Assembly (NCBI GenBank): GCA_023415825.1
Contig: JAEZJF010000029.1
Span: 1 to 64,000 of the forward strand
From: Bacillota bacterium
GTDB taxonomy: Bacteria > Bacillota > Clostridia > DSM-8532
Direction: 5' to 3'
Length of the DNA stretch: 64,000 nt
The notes below the pieces were generated by a model that ran no database searches, was not told the origin of the DNA, and was given only the letters and a program-made list of their open reading frames with translations. The position numbers and the translations under genes are program-made. This document shows positions 25,287 to 34,183 of this stretch, piece by piece; the first letter of the stretch is position 1, and each line of letters begins with the position of its first letter.

Positions 25287-27923
25287 TCATTCAAGGAGTT
25301 CTTCCATCTGCTGTTTGGTTTCGGCGGATAATGCATCCTTTATATAATGCCGATCTGCTGTTTGTTTTTCCTGGAAGGCTTGAATGACTCTATCATTAGC
25401 CCTTTCTATTTCTTCCTTCAGCTCTCGGGCGGACAGTACGGCACAGCCTGACCCCCTGATAATAATCTGCTGCAAACCATCTGACGTTGCAACAGTTATG
25501 TTATATTTCTTCTGGTTATCGTGGGCAAATTTTTCAATAAAATGGTCTGCTGTTTGTGCCTCCCTGGTATACACTAAATGGATATTATCGTAGTCGATGA
25601 TTTCCTCATGATGCCTCTGAACGCGATAGGCATCAAATACAACGATGATCTCACCATTTTGAACGCTTTTATATTTACTGAGCTGATCGAGCAATTTTGA
25701 TCGCGCACCATCCATATTATCTTCTGCAAGCTCTTTGAGCTCAGGCCACGCAAAGACAATATTATAGCCATCTACAAGGAGATATTCTTCTTTGGTTTCT
25801 TTCGGTTTGCCTATATAGGTAGTCGGTTTATAATAACTTTCGGCAGCTGTTCTTCGTTTTTTCCAAACAGATTTTTTTCCTTGATTTGCATAAGAGGCTT
25901 GATTAAGGATCCTGTCAATCTCCTCCGGATCGATCCACCTCTCACCTGTTTGTGAAGCCCGATTTTCAGCTACTTCCTCCAGCAAATCATCTTTATTTTG
26001 AAAGTAGCTTTCTATATGCATATAGTCCTTTACTTCATCCCAATTTACCAAAAAGCCGGTACCATTGGCACAAAACACAGAACCCGTCGGATTTTCAACG
26101 TCCCTTTCAGAATCGTATCCCATCATCTCTATGATCTCTTCTGTATTATGGCAGGGTTCATACCCCTTCAAACTGCAAAATAGCCTGCCAAGACCTTTGG
26201 TATAGGCAATCACATCCTTCTGATAATTTCTCATGGTAACAACAGGGGCACTCCCTGTAAGAACTGCCATCTCCCCTTCTATATGTGAGATTTGACATGT
26301 TCCATGCATTTTTTCTATGTCGGTCATGGCGCGTCCCACCATTTTCTCCGGCAGCTCCAGATGAAAGGCATAATAGGGCTCCAGCAATAGTGATTCTGCT
26401 TCCATTAAGCCCTGGCGCACAGCACGGTAGGTAGCCTCTCTGAAGTCACCGCCTTCTGTATGCTTATTATGTGCCCGGCCTGACACTAAAGTCATTTTCA
26501 TATCTGTAATGGCTGATCCTGTGAGAACCCCTTTATGAACCTTTTCTTCCAGATGGGATAAAATAAGATTCTTCCAGCTTTTACCCAGTACATCATCACT
26601 GCAATCTACTACAAACTCTAGACCACTTCCCCGCTCCCCCGGCTCCAATAACAAATGAACCTCTGCATAATGCCGCAGTGGTTCAAAGTGCCCTACTCCT
26701 TCTACGACATTTGCAATCGTTTCTTTATAAACAATCCTGCCTGAATCGAAGGATACCTCAGTTCCAAATCGGCTTTTTATAAGACTTTGCAGGATTTCAA
26801 TCTGAACCTCGCCCATTATCTGTACCTGGATTTCCTTAAGCTGTTCATCCCAAACAATATGAAGCTCCGGATCCTCTTCCTCGATCTGGCGCAGTTTAGG
26901 AATCATCACTCTTGGGTCACAGCCTTCCGGAAGTAAAATTTGATAGGACAACACAGGTTCCAATATAGGTGTATTCGATACCTCTTCTCCCCCCAAACCT
27001 TCTCCCGGCTTTGTTTGACTTAGTCCTGTCACCGCGCATACAGTGCCAGCCTCTGCCTCATTAACTGCTTCAAATCTCTGTCCAGAATAGATTCGAATCT
27101 GATTAACCTTTTCTTCCCAAACTCCATTATTTAAAACATCTCTAACCTTAAGTCTTCCGCCTGTAATTTTCATATAGGTGAGGCGGTTTCCCTGCTCGTC
27201 TCTTGCTATTTTAAATATTTTAGCCCCAAATTTATCAGGATAGGAAGGACTATTCGTAAACTTTTCAATACCCTGAATAAAGGCTTCAACCCCTTCTAAT
27301 TTCAAAGCCGATCCGAAAAAGCATGGGAATACCTTTCGCTCCCTAATTGCCTCTTTAATCTGCTTGATTCCAATATGTCCCGAACCCAAATAGGCTTCCA
27401 TCAAGGATTCATCGCTCATGGCCAATTGGTCGTTAAAGTCCTCTGTCTCACCTTGTTCGAATTCAATACATCCGTCATCCAACTGTTTTTTTAATTCATC
27501 CATTAGTTTTGCTTTATCAGTCCCGTTTTGATCCATTTTATTAATGAATATAAAAACCGGTATCCCATATAGGGCGAGCAAACGCCATAAGGTTTTAGTA
27601 TGTCCTTGAACGCCATCTGCTCCGCTTATCACTAAAATGGCATAATCCAGCACCTGGAGTGTTCTCTCCATTTCAGTTGAGAAATCCACATGACCCGGGG
27701 TATCTAATAAGGTAATCTGTATATCAGCCACTTCAAGCACGGCCTGCTTTGAAAAAATAGTAATTCCTCTTGCTCTTTCGAGATCAATGTTATCCAAATA
27801 GGCGTCCTTATTGTCCACCCTTCCCAGTTTTCGAATTTTGCCGCTCAAATAAAGCAAACTCTCTGATAATGTTGTCTTGCCCGCATCTACATGTGCCAGT
27901 ATTCCAATGACTAATTTTCTCAT
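25287..27923 (-). CDS. TetM-family ribosomal protection GTPase fused to a C-terminal NYN domain
   Basis: This 878-residue protein has an EF-G/TetM-like N-terminal ~650 residues. G1 is AHVDAGKTT (10-18), G3 DTPGH (74-78) and G4 NKMD (128-131), followed by the EF-G-like domains. TetM itself is about 640 residues; here a linker leads to a NYN (YacP-like) domain at about 712-878, with DGYN (Asp718), VVFDAY (Asp764), TADHFIEK (Asp793) and TSDGLQ (Asp815) as the expected acidic site of a PIN-like ribonuclease. TetM-type proteins displace tetracycline from the ribosome; the NYN part suggests RNA cleavage at the ribosome, which is inference. Its promoter lies ~30 bp upstream of the ATG. Tetracycline resistance should not be assumed for this variant. 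Confidence 0.85.
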   Translation of the reverse strand: MRKLVIGILAHVDAGKTTLSESLLYLSGKIRKLGRVDNKDAYLDNIDLERARGITIFSKQAVLEVADIQITLLDTPGHVDFSTEMERTLQVLDYAILVISGADGVQGHTKTLWRLLALYGIPVFIFINKMDQNGTDKAKLMDELKKQLDDGCIEFEQGETEDFNDQLAMSDESLMEAYLGSGHIGIKQIKEAIRERKVFPCFFGSALKLEGVEAFIQGIEKFTNSPSYPDKFGAKIFKIARDEQGNRLTYMKITGGRLKVRDVLNNGVWEEKVNQIRIYSGQRFEAVNEAEAGTVCAVTGLSQTKPGEGLGGEEVSNTPILEPVLSYQILLPEGCDPRVMIPKLRQIEEEDPELHIVWDEQLKEIQVQIMGEVQIEILQSLIKSRFGTEVSFDSGRIVYKETIANVVEGVGHFEPLRHYAEVHLLLEPGERGSGLEFVVDCSDDVLGKSWKNLILSHLEEKVHKGVLTGSAITDMKMTLVSGRAHNKHTEGGDFREATYRAVRQGLMEAESLLLEPYYAFHLELPEKMVGRAMTDIEKMHGTCQISHIEGEMAVLTGSAPVVTMRNYQKDVIAYTKGLGRLFCSLKGYEPCHNTEEIIEMMGYDSERDVENPTGSVFCANGTGFLVNWDEVKDYMHIESYFQNKDDLLEEVAENRASQTGERWIDPEEIDRILNQASYANQGKKSVWKKRRTAAESYYKPTTYIGKPKETKEEYLLVDGYNIVFAWPELKELAEDNMDGARSKLLDQLSKYKSVQNGEIIVVFDAYRVQRHHEEIIDYDNIHLVYTREAQTADHFIEKFAHDNQKKYNITVATSDGLQQIIIRGSGCAVLSARELKEEIERANDRVIQAFQEKQTADRHYIKDALSAETKQQMEELLE

Positions 27924-27954
27924 AACTTAATGTCCTTCGCTGTCAGATATATCT

Positions 27955-27983
27955 ATCATACCAACTAGTTAGAAAACTAACAA
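27955..27983 (-). promoter_or_regulatory. Promoter of the ribosomal-protection/NYN gene
   Basis: On the minus strand TTGTTA (27983-27978) and TATGAT (27960-27955) are 17 bp apart. The spacer contains the 8-bp palindrome AACTAGTT. The start would lie about 25 bp before the ATG, so this promoter leaves no room for an attenuator leader of the tet(M) kind. Confidence 0.65.
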
Positions 27984-28020
27984 ATCGCATTTTTGACATA
28001 CCAACAGCGTGCAGGTCACT

Positions 28021-28040
28021 AAAAAAACAGCTCAAGCTGT
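28021..28040 (-). terminator. Short hairpin with T run
   Basis: On the minus strand ACAGCT-TG-AGCTGT is followed by seven T bases. The 6-bp stem is weak. It could back up the pflA terminator at 28108-28136. Confidence 0.45.
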
Positions 28041-28107
28041 CTTCATCCGGGCATTCGTACGCTATTGAAGATTGCGAACGGGTCCCGGGAGCCTTGTTGT
28101 ATTCACA

Positions 28108-28136
28108 ATAAAACGCTGAACCCTCAGGTCCAGCGT
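28108..28136 (-). terminator. Intrinsic terminator after pflA
   Basis: On the minus strand ACGCTGGACC and GGTTCAGCGT pair (one G-T pair) around TGAG, followed by TTTTATT. It lies ~20 bp after the pflA stop. Confidence 0.75.
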
Positions 28137-28154
28137 ATCCCTATTAAAGTACTC

Positions 28155-28874
28155 CTATACTACATTAAGCTTATACTTTCTCAATATGCTCTTTATTTTT
28201 TCTATAGATGCTTTTTGAGGTGGTGGAGTATCCCCAAGCTCGTATTCTAAATTCATCTGCTTCCATTTATACTCCCCCATTTTATGGAACGGCAGAATTT
28301 CAACACGGCTGATGACTGTATACTTTGAAAGATATTCAGCCATCTTTTCTATATCATCATCGTTCTCTGTAATGCCCGGTACGACCACATGCCGTATCCA
28401 GACTTCTTGCCCCTTCTGCTCAAGGTAATCCAGAAGCTTTAAAGCGTCCTCATTTCCTCTCCCTGTAAGATCCTTACATTTAAAGGTATCAATAGACTTG
28501 ATATCCAATAATACAAGATCGACTTCATCAACTGCATGCTTGCATGCGCTCAAAGGTATCGCTCCTGATGTATCTACAGCTGTATGAATGCCGTGCTTTT
28601 TGCATTCCTTGAAAAGCTCGGCGGCAAAATCCGCCTGCAAGAGCGGTTCTCCTCCTGAAAGGGTCATACCTCCTCTTTTAATGAAGCTCCTGTATTTTAA
28701 TATATCATCCATGAGTTCATCGACAGAATACTTTTTCCCGGAATAAAGCTGCCATGTGTCAGGGTTGTGGCAAAACTTGCATCTTAATGGGCATCCCTGA
28801 AGAAAAATCACATACCGGATGCCCGGCCCATCAAGTGTTCCGCAGGTTTCGATTGAATGTACATAACCTTCCAT
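28155..28874 (-). CDS. pflA: Pyruvate formate-lyase activating enzyme
   Basis: This 239-residue radical SAM enzyme carries the CxxxCxxC cluster motif in GCPLRCKFCHNPD (about residues 28-40) and the family start VHSIETCGTLDGPGIR. GGMTLSGGEPLLQ is the GGE motif that binds S-adenosylmethionine. It creates the glycyl radical on the PflB protein encoded directly upstream in the operon (42 bp gap). I chose the ATG at 28874, about 8 bp after AAAGGAGAG; an in-frame ATG ten codons earlier has no such site. Length and motifs are normal for the family. A terminator follows. Confidence 0.97.
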   Translation of the reverse strand: MEGYVHSIETCGTLDGPGIRYVIFLQGCPLRCKFCHNPDTWQLYSGKKYSVDELMDDILKYRSFIKRGGMTLSGGEPLLQADFAAELFKECKKHGIHTAVDTSGAIPLSACKHAVDEVDLVLLDIKSIDTFKCKDLTGRGNEDALKLLDYLEQKGQEVWIRHVVVPGITENDDDIEKMAEYLSKYTVISRVEILPFHKMGEYKWKQMNLEYELGDTPPPQKASIEKIKSILRKYKLNVV

Positions 28875-28916
28875 GATTGCCACTCTCCTTTCGATTTTTG
28901 ACATGGTCCATAAAGC

Positions 28917-31136
28917 TTAAAATCTTTCGTGGAATGTCCTGTTGATGACATCCAGCTGCTGCTCTCTTGTGAGCTTAATAAAGTTAACAGCGTAACCGGA
29001 AACCCTTATGGTCAGCTGAGGATATTTCTCAGGATGATCCATGGCATCCAGCAGCACTTCCTTGTTCAATACATTGACATTGATATGGTGGCCTCCGTCA
29101 CTAAAGTAACCATCCATAAGGCTGACAAGGTTTTCAATTCTTTCATCTTCAACCTTGCCTAAGGCCGCCGGAACAATGGAGAATGTATAGGATATTCCGT
29201 CTTCGCTGTAATCATAGGGAAGCTTTGCAACAGAAGCCATGGATGCGATACATCCCTTGGTATCTCTCTTGTGCATGGGGTTTGCTCCGGGGGCGAAAGG
29301 CTCTCCATGCTTTCTTCCGTCAGGAGTACTCCCGGTTTTCTTTCCATAGACAACATTTGATGTTATGGTCAATATAGACATTGTAGGCTTACTGTCCCTG
29401 TATGTCTTATGCTTGCTTAGTTTGGTCATAAAGTTCTTGACCAAGTCTACAGCGATTTCATCTACTCTTGGATCGTTGTTACCAAACATCGGGAATTCGC
29501 CCTCAATCTCATAATCTACAACAAGTCCATTTTCGTTCCTTACCGGCTTGACCCTTGCGTATTTTATTGCCGACAGGGAGTCGACCACTACCGAAAGTCC
29601 AGCTATACCACATGCTGATGTTCTTAATATTTCTTCATCATGCAGCGCCATCTCTATTCTTTCATAGCAGTACTTATCATGCATGTAATGAATGATATTC
29701 AGTGTATTGATATACAGCTTCGAGAGCCAATCCAGTGTAGCATCAAACTGCTTCATAACTTCATCATAATTAAGATACTCAGAGCTGATCGGAGCCAAAG
29801 CAGGGCCTACCTGTTCCCCGTAAATTTCATCTTTCCCGCCATTTATGGCATACAATAAGGCCTTTGCAAGGTTTGCTCTTGCTCCGAAGAACTGCATCTG
29901 CTTACCAATCTTCATGGCTGATACACAGCATGCAATCCCATAGTCATCTCCAAATTTTTCTCTCATCAAATCATCATTTTCGTATTGAATTGAAGAAGTC
30001 TCAACTGAAAGCCTTGAACAGAAGCTTTTAAAGCTCTCTGGAAGTCTGGGTGACCACAACACTGTCATATTGGGTTCTGGCGCTGCCCCTAGATTTGTCA
30101 GCGTATGCATGAATCGATAGGTCATTTTTGTAACCATGTGCCTTCCATCCACACCTATACCGCCAAGAGATTCAGTAATCCAGGTGGGATCTCCTGAAAA
30201 CAACTCATCATATGAGGGTGTTCTCAAGAACCTGACCATTCTGAGCTTCATTACAAAATGGTCTATAAATTCCTGAATCTGTTCCTCTGTATACTTACCT
30301 TCAACAAGGTCTCTTTCTGCATAAATATCAAGGTAGTTGGAAATTCTTCCAAGACTCATGGCTGCTCCGTTCTGTTCCTTAACAGCAGCCAGATATGAGA
30401 AGTAAAGCCATTGTACAGCTTCTTTTGTATCAGTAGCAGGCTTGCTTATATCATAGCCATAGCTTGCAGCCATTTCTTTCAGCTCTTGGAGAGCCCTTAT
30501 CTGTTCACTGATTTCCTCACGCTGCCTGATGACCGGTGTATTCATAATGTCAAAGACGTAATTTTTCATGGCCTCTTTTTTCTTGTCTATGAGGAAATCC
30601 ACGCCATAAAGGGGAACTCTTCGATAATCACCGATAATTCTACCCCTGCCGTATGAATCCGGCAGTCCTGTTATAATACCTGTATGTCTGGCTTTTTTCA
30701 TTTCTTCGGTAAAAGCGTCAAACACACCATCATTGTGGGTTTTTCTGTATTTAAAAACCTTCTCAACCTCTGGGTCCATCGGCCTGTTGTACGCTTTTAA
30801 AGAAGTCCTTACCATTCTGATTCCACCAAAAGGCATGATTGCTCTTTTTAAAGGTTCATCTGTCTGAAGGCCGACTATTGATTCAATATCCTTATCTATG
30901 TAGCCGGGTTTATGAGAATCAATAGTGGAAATAGTATGGGTATCGATATCCATTATTCCGCCCTTGTTGCGTTCTTCTTTCATTAAATCTTTAACTTTAG
31001 CCCACAATTCGGATGTTCTTTGAGTCGGTGTTGCTAAAAAACTATCATCGCCATCATAGGGTGTATAGTTTTTCTGTATAAAGTCCCTTATATCAACTTG
31101 AACATTCCATTTACCATCCTTGAACTTCTTTCTCAT
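28917..31136 (-). CDS. pflB: Formate C-acetyltransferase (pyruvate formate-lyase)
   Basis: This 739-residue protein converts pyruvate and CoA to acetyl-CoA and formate in anaerobic mixed-acid fermentation. The active-site pair IACCVSAM has Cys403 and Cys404, and the radical glycine is Gly714 in RVSGYAV, 26 residues from the end, as in other PflB proteins. Length is typical. GGGGGAG precedes the ATG. The gene forms an operon with pflA. The upstream region has a strong promoter and dyad sequences that could bind a redox or fermentation regulator. No formate transporter (focA) is adjacent. Confidence 0.98.
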   Translation of the reverse strand: MRKKFKDGKWNVQVDIRDFIQKNYTPYDGDDSFLATPTQRTSELWAKVKDLMKEERNKGGIMDIDTHTISTIDSHKPGYIDKDIESIVGLQTDEPLKRAIMPFGGIRMVRTSLKAYNRPMDPEVEKVFKYRKTHNDGVFDAFTEEMKKARHTGIITGLPDSYGRGRIIGDYRRVPLYGVDFLIDKKKEAMKNYVFDIMNTPVIRQREEISEQIRALQELKEMAASYGYDISKPATDTKEAVQWLYFSYLAAVKEQNGAAMSLGRISNYLDIYAERDLVEGKYTEEQIQEFIDHFVMKLRMVRFLRTPSYDELFSGDPTWITESLGGIGVDGRHMVTKMTYRFMHTLTNLGAAPEPNMTVLWSPRLPESFKSFCSRLSVETSSIQYENDDLMREKFGDDYGIACCVSAMKIGKQMQFFGARANLAKALLYAINGGKDEIYGEQVGPALAPISSEYLNYDEVMKQFDATLDWLSKLYINTLNIIHYMHDKYCYERIEMALHDEEILRTSACGIAGLSVVVDSLSAIKYARVKPVRNENGLVVDYEIEGEFPMFGNNDPRVDEIAVDLVKNFMTKLSKHKTYRDSKPTMSILTITSNVVYGKKTGSTPDGRKHGEPFAPGANPMHKRDTKGCIASMASVAKLPYDYSEDGISYTFSIVPAALGKVEDERIENLVSLMDGYFSDGGHHINVNVLNKEVLLDAMDHPEKYPQLTIRVSGYAVNFIKLTREQQLDVINRTFHERF

Positions 31137-31212
31137 AAAATCTCCCCCAATCTAATCGTCTTTTTAAGGACTAATCAAATCCTCAAAACTACTATAAAAT
31201 ACAGTTTTTCAC

Positions 31213-31280
31213 GGATTGTATAATGTATATTGTATACACTTTACACTATAAATTATAACGCATAAATTTGCTTTTATCAA
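31213..31280 (-). promoter_or_regulatory. pflB promoter with downstream dyad
   Basis: On the minus strand TTGATA (31280-31275) and TATAAT (31257-31252) are 17 bp apart. Just after the start, an inverted repeat TGTATA-N10-TATACA lies in 31218-31239, in a long A/T-rich leader of about 110 nt. It does not match the Rex or CRP/FNR consensus well, so the regulator is unknown. Confidence 0.75.
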
Positions 31281-31313
31281 CCCCCAATCTACACCGCTGA
31301 TGTATTTTTGTGT

Positions 31314-32426
31314 CTATTCTTTTTTATCAACTTCGCTTTGCAAAACCTTCATAAGTTTCACACCCATTACGGTTGTAGGTATTCTGTAACCTGGAGAACA
31401 ATTAGAAAGAATGACAATACCGATTTGCTTATTCTTATCAAAAGCTGCATAGCTGTTAAAATGACTTGTTCCACCATTGTGCCATATTATGTTATTTTTC
31501 GTATCAATCATCCAACCGATGCCTGCCGCATCCATTCTTATGTCAAGCTTTTCATTCTTACTTGTAGTAGCGTTAACATTAGCAATAATCTCATGCCCAT
31601 AAGAAAGATATGAACCTTCATCTAGTATTTGTAGTTTAATATATTGCATCATATCGCTGATTGTAGAAGTAATGGCTCCGGCGGGTAAATAGGCATCGTC
31701 AGATTTCCAGTTCCAGTATCCGCTTAGATCCCCCGTCCCATCAGAAATCTTTGTGTTTTCAAGCTTGAGATCATTGGCAATATAATCGTTCATTAGTTGG
31801 GCATAGGCAGTACCATATACGCTTGACAATACATTTCCAACAATGGCAAAGCCAAAATTTGAATACTTAAAATCGTGTTCTTTATTTTTAAGCTTTATTT
31901 CTCCTAATTTTTTTATAAATATGTTATTATTGATACCATAATAATCATTATTCTGACCATAAAGAAAATTAGAAGCCATCTGCCATTCTAAATAGTATTC
32001 TTTATAACCGGAAGTATGAGTTACAAGCTTTTTCAAAGTGGGATAGTATTCCTTTTCCGGTAAATCAATATATTCGTTGATTTGATCATTTAAATCAATT
32101 TTTTTCTCGCTGATTGCCTTGCATAGCAGAGATGCCGTAAATGTTTTAGTTAGTGAACCAATTTCATATGTATGTTCTTCATTCGTTAAAACAGAAGCGT
32201 TTTCTCCATATATAGTATAAGTCATATCACCATCTTTAATAATTCCTACTGTTATCATTGCGTGTTCATTATTTTCTGTTGTATATGCTATCATTTCATC
32301 AAAAGTCATCGAAGGCAGCAGATTCATTTGATAAGAAATAATTGCGAAAAAAACACCTACACAAGCACAGATAACAAAGACAGCTATTAAGATTATCCAT
32401 CTCATTTTCTTTTTTTCAATCTTCAC
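31314..32426 (-). CDS. Membrane-anchored beta-lactamase-family serine hydrolase
   Basis: This 370-residue protein has an N-terminal signal anchor (10-31) and a class C beta-lactamase/AmpH-type domain. Active-site motifs are SLTK (Ser91, Lys94), YSN (188-190) and HNGG (316-319), which takes the place of KTG. Such proteins hydrolyse peptides, esters or D-amino acid bonds; true beta-lactam resistance is not implied. The start is a GTG at 32426 with TGAGGT 5 bp upstream. It ends a minus-strand cluster with the DUF1835 and DUF2798 genes, 16 bp after the former. Confidence 0.88.
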   Translation of the reverse strand: MKIEKKKMRWIILIAVFVICACVGVFFAIISYQMNLLPSMTFDEMIAYTTENNEHAMITVGIIKDGDMTYTIYGENASVLTNEEHTYEIGSLTKTFTASLLCKAISEKKIDLNDQINEYIDLPEKEYYPTLKKLVTHTSGYKEYYLEWQMASNFLYGQNNDYYGINNNIFIKKLGEIKLKNKEHDFKYSNFGFAIVGNVLSSVYGTAYAQLMNDYIANDLKLENTKISDGTGDLSGYWNWKSDDAYLPAGAITSTISDMMQYIKLQILDEGSYLSYGHEIIANVNATTSKNEKLDIRMDAAGIGWMIDTKNNIIWHNGGTSHFNSYAAFDKNKQIGIVILSNCSPGYRIPTTVMGVKLMKVLQSEVDKKE

Positions 32427-32442
32427 TTTAACCTCACCTAGA

Positions 32443-33342
32443 TTATGATGTAATTTTCCTGTTTCGTTTTATAATTCCTGAATATGGATGGTCGTCTGTC
32501 GCCGCTGAGACCTCAATCAATTCTCCCGACTGTATCATGGTTTGCATCCTCTGGAATAACCAGCGGTCGCCAACACCTGATATTTGAATTAATGTTTTTC
32601 CAATCAACTGTGCAACCTTGAACTCCCCGTCCGGTATATTGCCACGAAGAGCAAAATCATAGAAATCGTCTGGTACTCCAATAACGCTTCCGTTGATTAT
32701 AACACGCAAAGGAGCATTGTCTCGCACCAAATCGTTCCAAGTATTTGCATAAGCGATGCGCTGCAATTTACTTATAGGTTCCTCATACTGTGCCATTGCT
32801 CCAAATTCTTCTGCAGGAATTTCTCCAGTACCACGATAATAAACAATGCTGTTATCTTTCTCATTCTGTCTTGGAACACATACAACGGAAAGGGGTGTCG
32901 AAGCATCGACCATTAAATGGCATATAAAAAACAAGCTGCACATTTCCACAGGATCACTGGTACAGACCCACATACGTATTGGCTCCAGGGTTGATCTTGC
33001 TTCCTGAATCCGCGTCAGAGCATGTTGATTAGTTCTCCATATTTCATCTGACACCCCCGGAAAATCGGCAAACAGCTCGCTAAGAACCTTTTTGCGTACG
33101 TTCATATCCGAATCCATACCCGAAATATCACCAATATCCAATGCGAGTGTTAATGCCACTACATCCTTTGAGCTACCTTCCATAGTCATACCTGACCAGT
33201 TACGAGGCTTTTTTGCTTCACGCCGTTCTTTCTTTGTGCCACCAAACACAGCAACTGCACCAACTAAACGTTCGCCTTGTTTCATTGATTTTGCCATTTT
33301 TAATGCACCGGCAGGGCTTTCACCAAAAGCGAGTTCAATCAT
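32443..33342 (-). CDS. DUF1835/DUF3658 domain protein
   Basis: This 299-residue protein begins with MIELAFGESPAGALKMAK, the typical start of DUF1835, followed by a conserved segment with WVCTSDPVEMCSLFFICHLM. The C-terminal part (about 200-299; VAQLIGKTLIQ.SGVGDRWLFQRMQTMIQSGEL) matches DUF3658. The function of the family is not known. A ribosome binding site AAGGGGG lies 7 bp before the ATG. Its neighbours on the same strand are a DUF2798 membrane protein (upstream, 57 bp) and the serine hydrolase (downstream, 16 bp), so co-transcription is likely. Confidence 0.82.
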   Translation of the reverse strand: MIELAFGESPAGALKMAKSMKQGERLVGAVAVFGGTKKERREAKKPRNWSGMTMEGSSKDVVALTLALDIGDISGMDSDMNVRKKVLSELFADFPGVSDEIWRTNQHALTRIQEARSTLEPIRMWVCTSDPVEMCSLFFICHLMVDASTPLSVVCVPRQNEKDNSIVYYRGTGEIPAEEFGAMAQYEEPISKLQRIAYANTWNDLVRDNAPLRVIINGSVIGVPDDFYDFALRGNIPDGEFKVAQLIGKTLIQISGVGDRWLFQRMQTMIQSGELIEVSAATDDHPYSGIIKRNRKITS

Positions 33343-33399
33343 ACTAATACCCCCTTCTTACTACCGTATTCCATTATACAGCAAACCCATATTCATTAC

Positions 33400-33879
33400 T
33401 CAGCTTTCTACTTTTTGGTGTAATTTCTCCATAATAAACCTAGCTATTGGTTGTGCTACACAAGCCTCTATAGCAAATGATATGGAAAAATTTCTGGGCC
33501 ACTTATAAAAAAACGTACGGATAGGCTCCATACTAATATGTCGGCTCCCAATCCATGTACCAACTACTGTCATGAAAATAGACATCAAGAACACGGTACA
33601 TAAGATATTTACAGTGATTTTCGCTCCAAAGCTGTCACCCTCTGCAACAATTCTATTGGTAATCCACTCCGCTGGTTTATGTGTAACAAGTACAAAAGCT
33701 ATCACACTTAGCCAAATCATCGGAATCACCTTTATTACATCTGCCCATACATATAGGTGAAATCCCATTTCAAAACATGTTATTAAGGGTGCAATAATAT
33801 TAACTGACAGGACCGAAATAATCATCATAAATAATATAAATTCTTTCTTGTTCCGTGGTAATTTCATGTAAAAATCCAT
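33400..33879 (-). CDS. DUF2798 membrane protein
   Basis: This 159-residue protein starts MKLPRNKKEF after four residues and carries four membrane segments in two similar halves (MMIISVLSVNIIAPLITCFEMGF and VNILCTVFLMSIFMTVVG), the layout of DUF2798 proteins. Both halves end in a helix containing a P-[IV]-A type turn (HKPAEWITNRIV and AQPIARFIM). The function is unknown. GAGGAT precedes the ATG by about 8 bp. It is first in a minus-strand group of three genes. Confidence 0.82.
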   Translation of the reverse strand: MDFYMKLPRNKKEFILFMMIISVLSVNIIAPLITCFEMGFHLYVWADVIKVIPMIWLSVIAFVLVTHKPAEWITNRIVAEGDSFGAKITVNILCTVFLMSIFMTVVGTWIGSRHISMEPIRTFFYKWPRNFSISFAIEACVAQPIARFIMEKLHQKVES

Positions 33880-34183
33880 TAAAATATATCCTCACTTTGT
33901 TTTTTAGTAATTTCAAGCAAAAAAAATAGCGCAAGACCAAATACATGATCTCACGCTGAACCATTCTACGCGCTTAAAATTCTATTGTTATTATAAATTA
34001 AGATTTTAGAAACTTCAAGAAAAAGTCTGTGAAATTATATAAGGAAAAAATAGATAAAATAAGATGAAATTAACTAAAGCCATAATTATCCCGATAATAC
34101 TCAAGGATATTCCGTTTTTCTCAGCATCGCAACGCTTTATAGGAGAAACCGGGCTAAATCAAACACTAGATAGGAAGGTAGTT

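Noticed and set aside
31314..32426. Serine hydrolase as a beta-lactam resistance gene
   Set aside because: The motifs place it in the broad class C/AmpH-like family with HNGG in place of KTG; nothing shows beta-lactamase activity.
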